The position numbers were made by a program, and so were the translations under genes. This document shows, piece after piece, positions 5,726 to 11,166 of a DNA stretch of 11,166 nucleotides (position 1 is the first letter of the stretch; the number at the start of each line of letters is the position of its first letter). The DNA is from Clostridia bacterium. GTDB taxonomy: Bacteria; Bacillota; Clostridia; HGM11514. Under the pieces are notes generated by a model, which saw nothing but the letters and a program-made list of their open reading frames with translations, was not told the DNA's origin and ran no database searches. The stretch lies in NCBI GenBank assembly GCA_900757255.1, contig CAAENE010000108.1:1-11166 (forward strand). The letters are read 5' to 3'.

Positions 5726-6166
5726 ATGAAATTGTTTGAGCTTTCACCAGCCCCCGGTTCTACCAAAGACAGAAAGCGGATTGGCCGCGGACATGCGTCC
5801 GGCCAGGGAAAAACCGCGGGTAAAGGACACAAAGGTCAGAAAGCGCGTTCCGGCGGCGGCGTTAGACCCGGGTTTGAAGGGGGCCAGATGCCTCTTTACC
5901 GCAGACTGCCGAAACGTGGATTTAAAAATATATTTGCAAAAGAATATGTGGAAATCAATGTGGAACAGCTGGAAAGATTTGAGGACGGCACTGTTGTCAC
6001 TCCCGAACTTTTAGTTGAAAACAGGGTGGTTTCCAAAACGAAAGACGGCGTTGTTGTTTTGGGACGGGGTGAGTTATCCAAGAAGCTTACCGTCCAGGCT
6101 GCAAGATTTTCCGGCTCTGCCAAGGAAAAAATTACAGCTGCCGGCGGAAAGTATGAGGTGATATAA
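5726..6166 (+). CDS. rplO: 50S ribosomal protein L15
   Basis: A 146-residue protein with the extended basic N-terminal arm of L15. MKLFELSPAPGSTKDRKRIG is followed by the glycine-rich GRGHASGQGKTAGKGHKGQ, then GVRPGFEGGQMPLYRRLPKRGF. The globular C-terminal domain spans about residues 70-146, with VNVEQL-like and AARFSGSAKEKI segments. L15 threads into 23S rRNA and is a late-assembly factor. AGAGGAGGTG at 5710-5719 gives the start. The gene ends one base before secY, so translation is probably coupled. Confidence 0.98.
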   Translation: MKLFELSPAPGSTKDRKRIGRGHASGQGKTAGKGHKGQKARSGGGVRPGFEGGQMPLYRRLPKRGFKNIFAKEYVEINVEQLERFEDGTVVTPELLVENRVVSKTKDGVVVLGRGELSKKLTVQAARFSGSAKEKITAAGGKYEVI

Positions 6167-6167
6167 A

Positions 6168-7442
6168 ATGTTTGAACCTCTTGTCAACGCGTGGAAAATC
6201 GCAGACCTTAGGAAAAAGATTTTATACACCATTATGATGCTCATCGTATTCCGGATCGGTTCGCATATTCCGATCCCGGGAATCAATCCTGAAACCCTTG
6301 CTAATTTAGTTGGCAATTTTGACGCTTTGAACCTGCTTGATACCATTGCCGGCGGTGCGTTCTCCAACGCCACCATCTTTGCTATGAGTATCACGCCTTA
6401 CATCAACAGTTCGATTATCATGAACCTGCTGACCGTTGTTATCCCTGCACTGGAGCGGAAACAGCGGGAAGGCGAAGAGGGCAGAAAATTCATCGCGCAG
6501 TTAACCAGATATCTGACCGTTGTGCTTGCGTTTATCCAGGCCTCCGGTTTGTATTTCGCACTCCGCAGCCCATCGGCTCCGGAAGGCGGCAGGGTATTTG
6601 AATACCTGATTATTGTTTTGTCATTGACTGCTGGTACTTCTTTCCTCATGTGGCTGGGCGAACATATCACCGAAAATGGAATCGGAAATGGTATTTCCCT
6701 CCTGATTTTCGCCGGTATCGTATCCCGCGGGCCGCAGATGGTTCAGGCGTTTATCGCTTACATGCAGAATGGCCAGCTGAACATTTACACTTTGATTTTA
6801 CTGCTGATTGTCATCGTGCTGGTGGTTGCGGCGGTCGTTGCTATGAACAACGCTGAACGCAGGATCCCAGTCCAGTATGCAAAACGCGTTGTCGGCAGAA
6901 AAATGTATGGCGGACAGAGTACTCATATCCCGATCAAGGTTTTGATGGCCGGCGTTATCCCGATCATCTTTGCAATGTCCATTATGACCTTCCCGCTCAC
7001 CATTATGCAGCTGTTCGGATATAATCCGACCACCGGTGTTATGGGCTGGATTACCAAATGGATTCTCTCTACTACTTCACCGGGATATATCATCCTTTAC
7101 TTCCTGCTGATTCTGTTCTTCACCTTCTTCTATACCAAGATTCAGTTCAACTCGGTTGAGATGGCGAACAACATGCAGCGCAACGGCGGTTTTGTGCCGG
7201 GTATCCGTCCGGGAAAACCCACCGCGCAGTATATTGATAAAGTACTGAGCCGCGTCACTATGGCGGGCGCGCTGTTTATCGGCCTGATTGCGGTATTCCC
7301 GCTGATTCTTGGTTCGGTATTCAAAATCAACATTGCGATCGGCGGTACGTCTCTGCTCATCGTTGTCGGTGTTGTCCTCGAGACTGTGAAACAGGTTGAA
7401 TCGCAGATGCTGGTGCGTCATTATAAAGGATTCTTAGAATAA
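6168..7442 (+). CDS. secY: Preprotein translocase subunit SecY
   Basis: A 424-residue integral membrane protein, the central pore of the Sec translocon that exports and inserts proteins with SecE, SecG and SecA. About ten hydrophobic segments are visible, near residues 18-30, 66-94, 114-133, 146-165, 174-194, 206-226, 258-282, 305-323, 363-382 and 390-406. Diagnostic motifs are FRIGSHIPIPGIN (28-40), the plug-side ITPYINSSIIM, GEHITENGIGNG (164-175) and the cytosolic loop AERRIPVQYAKR (229-240). The long C5 loop NNMQRNGGFVPGIRPGKPT (334-352) holds the SecA/ribosome-contacting residues. GAGGTG at 6155-6160, inside rplO, serves as ribosome binding site. Its place between rplO and adk is standard. 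Confidence 0.98.
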   Translation: MFEPLVNAWKIADLRKKILYTIMMLIVFRIGSHIPIPGINPETLANLVGNFDALNLLDTIAGGAFSNATIFAMSITPYINSSIIMNLLTVVIPALERKQREGEEGRKFIAQLTRYLTVVLAFIQASGLYFALRSPSAPEGGRVFEYLIIVLSLTAGTSFLMWLGEHITENGIGNGISLLIFAGIVSRGPQMVQAFIAYMQNGQLNIYTLILLLIVIVLVVAAVVAMNNAERRIPVQYAKRVVGRKMYGGQSTHIPIKVLMAGVIPIIFAMSIMTFPLTIMQLFGYNPTTGVMGWITKWILSTTSPGYIILYFLLILFFTFFYTKIQFNSVEMANNMQRNGGFVPGIRPGKPTAQYIDKVLSRVTMAGALFIGLIAVFPLILGSVFKINIAIGGTSLLIVVGVVLETVKQVESQMLVRHYKGFLE

Positions 7443-7459
7443 AAGACAGGTGTTTTGAC

Positions 7460-8095
7460 ATGAATATTATCTTACTCGGCGCTCCGGGTGCTGGAAAAGG
7501 AACCCAGGCCGAATTGATTTCCAAGCATTTCGGGATTCCTACTATCTCCACCGGAGCGATGATCCGCTCGGCAATCCGTGAGGGAACGGAGTTTGGCAAA
7601 AAGGCTGAACAGTTCACATCCACCGGCGCTTTGGTTCCGGATGATGTTATGATTGGTCTTGTCCGTGAAAGACTTTCGGCAGATGACTGCAAAAATGGGT
7701 TCATTCTCGACGGATTCCCGCGTACGGTTGCCCAAGCGGATGCTTTAACTGAGTTCAATATTAAAATTGATTCTGCTCTTTGCTTTGAAGCAAAGGACGA
7801 AGTAATTATTAAAAGACTATCGGGGCGGCGCGAATGTTCTGCTTGCGCCACTCCTTACCACATTTACAACAACCCGTCGAAAGCGGGAGATAAATGTGAA
7901 AAATGCGGCGGTGATCTGATCACAAGGCCGGACGATAAGGAAGAAACGGTGAAAAACCGTCTGAAGGTCTATTATGAACAGAGCGCTCCGCTCAAGGAGT
8001 ATTACAGTAAGAAAAATGTGCTTCATATGATCGACGCGGAACAGAGTATGGATAAAATCACGGCTGAAGCGATCCGGATTTTGGAGAAGGTATGA
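7460..8095 (+). CDS. adk: Adenylate kinase, long zinc-binding form
   Basis: A 211-residue cytosolic kinase that interconverts ATP plus AMP and two ADP. The P-loop GAPGAGKGT is at residues 7-15, GFPRT at 85-89, and the LID region spans about 120-165. The LID carries Cys 126, 129, 146 and 149 (CSAC and CEKC), the structural zinc site of the Gram-positive type. Arg123, Arg156 and Arg167 sit where catalytic arginines are expected. The AMP-site motif usually written STGDMxR reads STGAMIR at 30-36, so the common Asp is Ala here. AGACAGGTG upstream is a modest ribosome binding site. The TGA stop overlaps the map start (ATGA), indicating coupled translation. Confidence 0.97.
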   Translation: MNIILLGAPGAGKGTQAELISKHFGIPTISTGAMIRSAIREGTEFGKKAEQFTSTGALVPDDVMIGLVRERLSADDCKNGFILDGFPRTVAQADALTEFNIKIDSALCFEAKDEVIIKRLSGRRECSACATPYHIYNNPSKAGDKCEKCGGDLITRPDDKEETVKNRLKVYYEQSAPLKEYYSKKNVLHMIDAEQSMDKITAEAIRILEKV

Positions 8096-8844
8096 TGATT
8101 TCGATTAAATCAGCTCAGGAAGCTGCTAAAATGCGGGACGCCGGAAAAATCGTTGCGGAAACGTTTGAGTTTTTGCGCGAGGCTGTTAAGCCGGGGGTGA
8201 GTACCTGGGAGCTTGATAAAATTGCTCACAGGAATATCACCAAGTATGGCGCGGTACCCTCATTCCTCAATTATAACGGGTTTCCGGCTTCCATCTGCGC
8301 TTCTAAAAATGAGATTATTATCCATGGAATACCGTCTAAGGGGACGATTCTTGCGGACGGCGATATTATCAGTATTGACATCGGCGCCTATTACCATGGC
8401 TACCATGGCGACAGCGCAAAGACCTTCCCGGTCGGCTCAGTCAGCCAGGATGCTCAAAAGCTGATTGATGTCACAAGGCAGAGCTTCTACGAGGGGATTC
8501 AATATGCCCTTGACGGGTATCGCCTGCACGACATCGGCGGGCACATTGAACAGTATGTCAAAGAATATGGTTTTGATGTTGTTCGGAATTTTGTCGGACA
8601 TGGCGTTGGCACCAACCTCCACGAAGAGCCGGAGGTACCCAATTTTGGTAAAATCGGTACTGGCGTCCGCCTGCATAAGGGGATGACCATTGCCGTTGAA
8701 CCTATGGTCACCATGGGCAATGCCAAAAACCGCACTCTAAAGGACGGTTGGACTGTTGTAACAAACGACGGTAAATGGTCCGCGCATTATGAGCACACGA
8801 TACTGATTACAGGCAATGAACCGGAAATTCTGACCAGACTTTAA
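8092..8844 (+). CDS. map: Methionine aminopeptidase, type I
   Basis: A 250-residue enzyme that removes the initiator Met from nascent proteins with small second residues. The pita-bread fold metal ligands are all present: Asp96 and Asp107 (SIDIGAYYHGYHGDSAKTF), His170 (FVGHGVG), Glu203 (VEPMV) and Glu234 (YEHTILIT). His78 corresponds to the conserved substrate-contacting His. There is no SH3-binding or zinc-finger N-terminal extension, so it is the short type Ia form. Two adjacent in-frame ATGs exist, at 8092 (overlapping the adk stop as ATGA) and 8095. GGAGAAGG at 8083-8090 is very close, so 8095 may be the true start. A hairpin spans the stop codon. Confidence 0.96.
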   Translation: MMISIKSAQEAAKMRDAGKIVAETFEFLREAVKPGVSTWELDKIAHRNITKYGAVPSFLNYNGFPASICASKNEIIIHGIPSKGTILADGDIISIDIGAYYHGYHGDSAKTFPVGSVSQDAQKLIDVTRQSFYEGIQYALDGYRLHDIGGHIEQYVKEYGFDVVRNFVGHGVGTNLHEEPEVPNFGKIGTGVRLHKGMTIAVEPMVTMGNAKNRTLKDGWTVVTNDGKWSAHYEHTILITGNEPEILTRL

Positions 8845-8850
8845 GTCTGG
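8834..8850 (+). other. Hairpin spanning the map stop codon
   Basis: CCAGAC at 8834-8839 pairs exactly with GTCTGG at 8845-8850 around a 5-base loop that contains the map TAA (8842-8844). No T-run follows, so termination is unlikely. It lies about 20 bases before the Shine-Dalgarno sequence of the next gene and may limit ribosome reinitiation or protect mRNA ends; this is inference. Confidence 0.4.
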
Positions 8851-8882
8851 CTGGAATCTGAAACTTATGAGGTGATTCATTC

Positions 8883-9167
8883 GTGGATATTTACCCCGGA
8901 CTGTTAGTAGTTTCTACTGCAGGACGCGATCAGGGAAAATATTTTATTGTTACGAAGGTCATAGATGAGAACTTTGTTTTGATAAGTGATGGCAAGGTCC
9001 GTCGTGCGGAAAAGCCCAAACGGAAAAAAATAAAGCATATCAAATCTATGGGATTGCATTCCGAAAGGCTTGTTGAAAAATTAGGCTCGGGAAGTAAACT
9101 CACCAATCCCGAACTGAGAAAATCCATTGCTCATGTGCTCTCACATGACGAAATGAAGGAGGGATAA
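8883..9167 (+). CDS. KOW-domain RNA-binding protein (L14e-like small protein)
   Basis: A 94-residue basic protein with an N-terminal KOW/SH3-like barrel (about residues 4-30, PGLLVVSTAGRDQGKYFIV). A lysine-rich stretch EKPKRKKIKHIKSMG (43-57) and a helical, charged C-terminus follow. This small gene is recurrent between map and infA in Firmicutes, where it is annotated as a KOW-domain RNA-binding protein related to archaeal/eukaryotic L14e (COG2163 type). Its exact function is not established to my knowledge. A role at the ribosome or on rRNA is inferred from the fold, charge and neighbours. The start is GTG at 8883, with GAGGTGAT at 8869-8876. The last codons overlap the infA Shine-Dalgarno sequence. 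Confidence 0.9.
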   Translation: MDIYPGLLVVSTAGRDQGKYFIVTKVIDENFVLISDGKVRRAEKPKRKKIKHIKSMGLHSERLVEKLGSGSKLTNPELRKSIAHVLSHDEMKEG

Positions 9168-9171
9168 TTCC

Positions 9172-9390
9172 TTGGCAAAAGAAGATGTTTTAGAAACGAC
9201 TGGAACGGTGATTGAAGCCCTTCCTAACGCAACATTTCAAGTTGAACTGGAAAACGGTCATAAGATTTTAGCCCATATTTCCGGTAAGCTGAGGATGAAT
9301 TTTATACGCATTCTTCCCGGCGACAAGGTCACGGTCGAGATGTCTCCCTATGATTTGACTAAGGGCAGAATCACATGGCGTGATAAATAA
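9172..9390 (+). CDS. infA: Translation initiation factor IF-1
   Basis: A 72-residue S1/OB-fold protein of exactly the usual bacterial length. MAKEDVLETTGTVIEALPNA is followed by FQVELENGHKILAHISGKLRMNFIRILPGDKV and the terminal SPYDLTKGRITWRDK. IF-1 occupies the 30S A site during initiation and works with IF-2 and IF-3. The start is TTG at 9172, a weak codon, compensated by a strong AAGGAGGG at 9156-9163 with eight-base spacing. No ATG alternative would preserve the conserved N-terminus. The gap after it holds a terminator-like structure. Confidence 0.97.
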   Translation: MAKEDVLETTGTVIEALPNATFQVELENGHKILAHISGKLRMNFIRILPGDKVTVEMSPYDLTKGRITWRDK

Positions 9391-9424
9391 TGTTGCTTTC
9401 AATCCGGCTTTGGGGATTTCTCCA

Positions 9425-9446
9425 GCAGCGCATCTACGATTGCTGC
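9425..9446 (+). other. Hairpin abutting the terminator-like stem
   Basis: GCAGC at 9425-9429 pairs with GCTGC at 9442-9446, plus a G-T wobble at 9430/9441, around a 10-base loop. It ends at the base before the next stem begins (9447), so the two helices could stack. It would also sit inside the loop of the alternative pairing between 9404-9410 and 9447-9453. Confidence 0.4.
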
Positions 9447-9471
9447 AAGCCGGCGGTTCTTCCGGCTTTTT
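9447..9471 (+). terminator. Candidate intrinsic terminator/attenuator between infA and rpmJ
   Basis: AAGCCGG at 9447-9453 pairs exactly with CCGGCTT at 9462-9468 around an 8-base loop, and a run of five T covers 9467-9471. This is the best terminator-like element in the window. CCGGCTT also occurs upstream at 9404-9410, just after infA, and could capture the same 5' arm, breaking the terminator. The genes beyond (rpmJ, rpsM, rpsK, rpsD) have no clear promoter here, so full termination would be surprising; partial or conditional termination is the likelier reading. The T-run is short, hence moderate confidence. Confidence 0.5.
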
Positions 9472-9518
9472 AACCTTATGCCGGACAATATTGATCATAG
9501 TGATAGGAGGATTTTGAA

Positions 9519-9632
9519 ATGAAAGTAAGGCCATCTGTAAAACCAATCTGCGAAAAATGTAAAATGATTAAACGCAAGGGCCGTATTATGGTCATTTGCG
9601 AAAATCCCAAACACAAACAGAAACAGGGCTAA
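9519..9632 (+). CDS. rpmJ: 50S ribosomal protein L36
   Basis: A 37-residue protein, the smallest of the ribosome and below common length cut-offs. It begins MKVRPSVKPICEKCK and ends ENPKHKQKQG. Cys11, Cys14, Cys27 and His32 form the zinc-ribbon site of the zinc-containing L36 type. L36 binds 23S rRNA domains II and VI near the factor-binding region and stabilises the subunit. TAGGAGG at 9504-9510 lies eight bases before the ATG. Its place between infA and rpsM is canonical in Firmicutes. Match to the family is nearly perfect, so identification is certain despite its size. Confidence 0.97.
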   Translation: MKVRPSVKPICEKCKMIKRKGRIMVICENPKHKQKQG

Positions 9633-9635
9633 ACT

Positions 9636-9684
9636 GTAGAAGCGGCTGTGCGGAATGCCGTAATGGGGTGTTCCGTAATTCTAC
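9636..9684 (+). promoter_or_regulatory. Nested inverted repeats between rpmJ and rpsM
   Basis: GTAGAA at 9636-9641 pairs with TTCTAC at 9679-9684, and inside it CGGAA at 9651-9655 pairs with TTCCG at 9671-9675. CCGTAAT occurs twice, at 9658-9664 and 9673-9679. Part of the inner loop (TAATG, 9661-9665) could pair with CATTG at 9696-9700, a possible weak pseudoknot. In E. coli the mRNA just before rpsM folds into a pseudoknot bound by S4, and S4 is encoded downstream here too. A comparable role is inference only; stems of 5-6 bp are weak. Confidence 0.35.
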
Positions 9685-9736
9685 TTGGAATATATCATTG
9701 GCTAAAGATCAGAAAACCAGGAGGTGTAAAGCAAGT

Positions 9737-10105
9737 ATGGCAAGAATTTCTGGGGTAGATTTACCCAAGGAAAAACGCGTTGAAATCGGCCTGACCTATA
9801 TTTTCGGTATCGGCAGAAGCAGCTCTAATAAAATTCTGCAGCAGACAGGTATAAATCCTGACACAAGAGTCAAAGATTTAACCGAAGACGAAGTTGCTAA
9901 ATTAAGGGACGTTATCGATAAGGATTATGAGGTTGAAGGTGATCTCAGACGTTCCGTTGCAATGGATATCAAGAGATTAATGGAAATTGGATCATATAGG
10001 GGCCTGCGCCACAGGAGAGGTCTTCCTGTCCGCGGTCAGAGAACCAAAACCAATGCCAGGACCAGAAAAGGCCCGAGAAAAACGATGGCTGGTAAAAAGA
10101 AATAA
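9737..10105 (+). CDS. rpsM: 30S ribosomal protein S13
   Basis: A 122-residue protein starting MARISGVDLPKEKRVEIGLTYIFGIG, the helix-two-turns-helix domain of S13. The middle has LRDVIDKDYEVEGDLRR, and the basic tail GLRHRRGLPVRGQRTKTNARTRKG reaches toward the P-site tRNAs. S13 lies in the 30S head and forms bridges to L5 and to 23S rRNA. The start is the ATG at 9737, ten bases after AGGAGGTG (9719-9726). The frame stays open upstream into rpmJ, but that 47-codon extension has no family similarity and is not part of the gene. The next gene starts 15 bases after the stop. Confidence 0.98.
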   Translation: MARISGVDLPKEKRVEIGLTYIFGIGRSSSNKILQQTGINPDTRVKDLTEDEVAKLRDVIDKDYEVEGDLRRSVAMDIKRLMEIGSYRGLRHRRGLPVRGQRTKTNARTRKGPRKTMAGKKK

Positions 10106-10120
10106 AGGAGGAACGTGAAA

Positions 10121-10516
10121 ATGGCAAAAACTGCGAGAAGAACGACTCACAAAAGACGTGAGAAGAAAAATATCGAACGTGGTGCGGCTCATATTCGCTC
10201 CTCGTTTAACAATACGATTGTTACCATTACCGACACTGCTGGTAATGCTCTTTCATGGGCCAGTGCCGGCGGTTTAGGATTCCGCGGTTCCAGAAAAAAT
10301 ACTCCTTATGCCGCTCAGATGGCTGCGGAGACTGCGGCTAAAGCTGCTATGGAACATGGTCTCAAGACTGTCGAAGTTTTCGTAAAGGGTCCGGGCGCCG
10401 GACGGGAAGCTGCTATCCGCGCTTTGCAGGCAGCAGGTCTGGAAGTTAACATGATCAAAGATGTTACCCCGATCCCGCATAACGGCTGCCGTCCGCCCAA
10501 ACGGCGCAGAGTATAA
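10121..10516 (+). CDS. rpsK: 30S ribosomal protein S11
   Basis: A 131-residue protein with a basic N-terminal arm, MAKTARRTTHKRREKKNIERG. The core includes SSFNNTIVTITDTAGNALSW, GFRGSRKNTPYAAQMAAE and VFVKGPGAGREAAIRAL. The end NGCRPPKRRRV is the family signature, and its Asn-Gly pair is the isoaspartate site described in E. coli. S11 lies on the 30S platform near the mRNA exit and the Shine-Dalgarno duplex. I chose the ATG at 10121, nine bases after AAAGGAGG (10104-10111). An in-frame GTG at 10115 would add two residues and sits too close. Confidence 0.98.
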   Translation: MAKTARRTTHKRREKKNIERGAAHIRSSFNNTIVTITDTAGNALSWASAGGLGFRGSRKNTPYAAQMAAETAAKAAMEHGLKTVEVFVKGPGAGREAAIRALQAAGLEVNMIKDVTPIPHNGCRPPKRRRV

Positions 10517-10543
10517 TCTGATTGAAGAAATGGAGGTTTAAAC

Positions 10544-11166
10544 ATGGCTAGATATACCGGTGCTGTGTGCAGATTGTGCCGCAGAGAAGGCCAGAAGCTC
10601 TTTTTAAAGGGCGACAGATGCTATACCGATAAATGCTCGGTTGTCAGGCGGCAATACGCTCCGGGTCAGCACGGCCAGGGCAGAAAGAAAATGTCTGAAT
10701 ACGGCCTGCAGCTCAGAGAAAAGCAAAAAGTCCGCAGATATTATGGTATCTTAGAAGGACAGATGAATAAATATTATGAAATGGCTGTTAAAAAGCAGGG
10801 TATCACTGGTGAAAACCTGCTCCAGATCCTGGAAAGCCGTCTTGACAACGTGGTTTACCGCGCTGGCTTTGGCATGTCCAGACCGGAAGCCCGCCAGCTC
10901 GTGCTTCATGGTCATTTCACTGTGAATGGTAAAAAGGTTAATATTCCGTCCTATCTGATAAAAGAAGGCGACGTGGTTGCTCTCAAAGAAGGAAGCCGCG
11001 ACAGTGCGAAAATCAAAGCGGTTTTGGAAGCTACCGAAGGTAAACTGATTCCGAAATGGATTGATTTGGACAGGAATACCATGACTGCGAAAGTCGTTAC
11101 CTTGGCTGACAGGGAAGATATTGACCTGCCGGTTGAAGAACACTTGATCGTTGAGTATTATTCCAA
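10544..11166 (+). CDS. rpsD: 30S ribosomal protein S4, zinc-binding form (3' end outside window)
   Basis: The gene is read to the window edge: 207 codons and two extra bases (AA). The last visible residues IVEYYS are normally followed by Lys and stop, so only about one codon and the stop are missing. The N-terminal MARYTGAVCRLCRREG with Cys 9, 12, 26 and 31 is the C4 zinc-binding (C+) form, longer than the Cys-free S4 of B. subtilis. The S4 RNA-binding domain follows at about residues 98-160 (SRLDNVVYRAGFGMSRPEAR, then HGHFTVNGKKVNIPSYLI). S4 nucleates the 16S 5' domain and represses its own mRNA in several bacteria. TGGAGGT upstream supports the ATG. Position right after rpsK is the clostridial arrangement. 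Confidence 0.97.
   Translation, partial: MARYTGAVCRLCRREGQKLFLKGDRCYTDKCSVVRRQYAPGQHGQGRKKMSEYGLQLREKQKVRRYYGILEGQMNKYYEMAVKKQGITGENLLQILESRLDNVVYRAGFGMSRPEARQLVLHGHFTVNGKKVNIPSYLIKEGDVVALKEGSRDSAKIKAVLEATEGKLIPKWIDLDRNTMTAKVVTLADREDIDLPVEEHLIVEYYS

Noticed and set aside
7357..7851. 164-codon open frame on the - strand over the end of secY and adk
   Set aside because: It crosses two conserved genes in opposite sense and shows no domain.
9684..9700. Promoter for the alpha operon with TATATC as -10 box
   Set aside because: No acceptable -35 box lies 16-18 bases upstream; the match is only to an AT-rich patch.
9596..9736. In-frame N-terminal extension of S13 reaching back into rpmJ
   Set aside because: The frame is open by chance; the strong AGGAGGTG at 9719-9726 and the conserved MARISGVDLP start place the true ATG at 9737.
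10751..11143. 130-codon open frame on the - strand inside rpsD
   Set aside because: It is antisense to a clearly conserved gene, has no family similarity I recognise, and belongs to a general pattern of open antisense frames over these genes.
1..11166. A hidden novel system, mobile element, CRISPR array or tRNA/rRNA gene
   Set aside because: Every stretch is a canonical ribosomal-cluster gene or a short gap; no transposase, spaced direct repeats, cloverleaf or unfamiliar multi-gene module is visible.

Overview
The window is an 11.2-kb stretch of the S10-spc-alpha ribosomal protein supercluster, read entirely on the + strand. It looks like the chromosome of a Bacillota (Firmicutes) bacterium of class Clostridia, most likely from the Oscillospirales/Ruminococcaceae side. 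This rests on the gene order, the strong purine-rich ribosome binding sites, the short type Z S14, the adk-map-KOW gene-infA-rpmJ block, and rpsD placed directly after rpsK (in Bacillus subtilis rpsD lies elsewhere). The taxonomic call comes from recalled family sequences, not from a search.

Layout. Positions 1-1570 hold the end of the S10 operon: the C-terminal part of rplV, then rpsC, rplP and rpmC. Positions 1652-7442 hold the spc operon: rpsQ, rplN, rplX, rplE, rpsN (type Z), rpsH, rplF, rplR, rpsE, rpmD, rplO and secY. Positions 7460-9390 hold adk, map, a small KOW-domain gene and infA. Positions 9519-11166 hold rpmJ, rpsM, rpsK and rpsD, the last cut by the window edge probably one codon before its stop. 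rpoA and rplQ would be expected next. In total there are 24 protein genes, two of them partial. rpmD (59 aa) and rpmJ (37 aa) are among the smallest.

The genes work as one growth module. Fifteen ribosomal proteins of both subunits precede secY, which forms the membrane channel for exported nascent chains. adk supplies adenylate balance, map trims initiator methionine, infA encodes initiation factor IF-1, and four more ribosomal proteins follow. Genes are tightly packed, with many Shine-Dalgarno sequences lying inside or across the upstream stop codon.

Four gaps exceed 80 bp: rpmC-rpsQ, rpsH-rplF (247 bp), infA-rpmJ (128 bp) and rpmJ-rpsM (104 bp). Each contains inverted repeats. The most suggestive is infA-rpmJ, where a terminator-like hairpin has a 5' arm that could instead pair with an upstream copy of its 3' arm, an attenuator-like layout. 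I found no mobile element, CRISPR array, tRNA or rRNA, and no undescribed multi-gene system. The points worth a second look are the structured gaps, a possible composition break after rpsC, and the number of zinc-site proteins.
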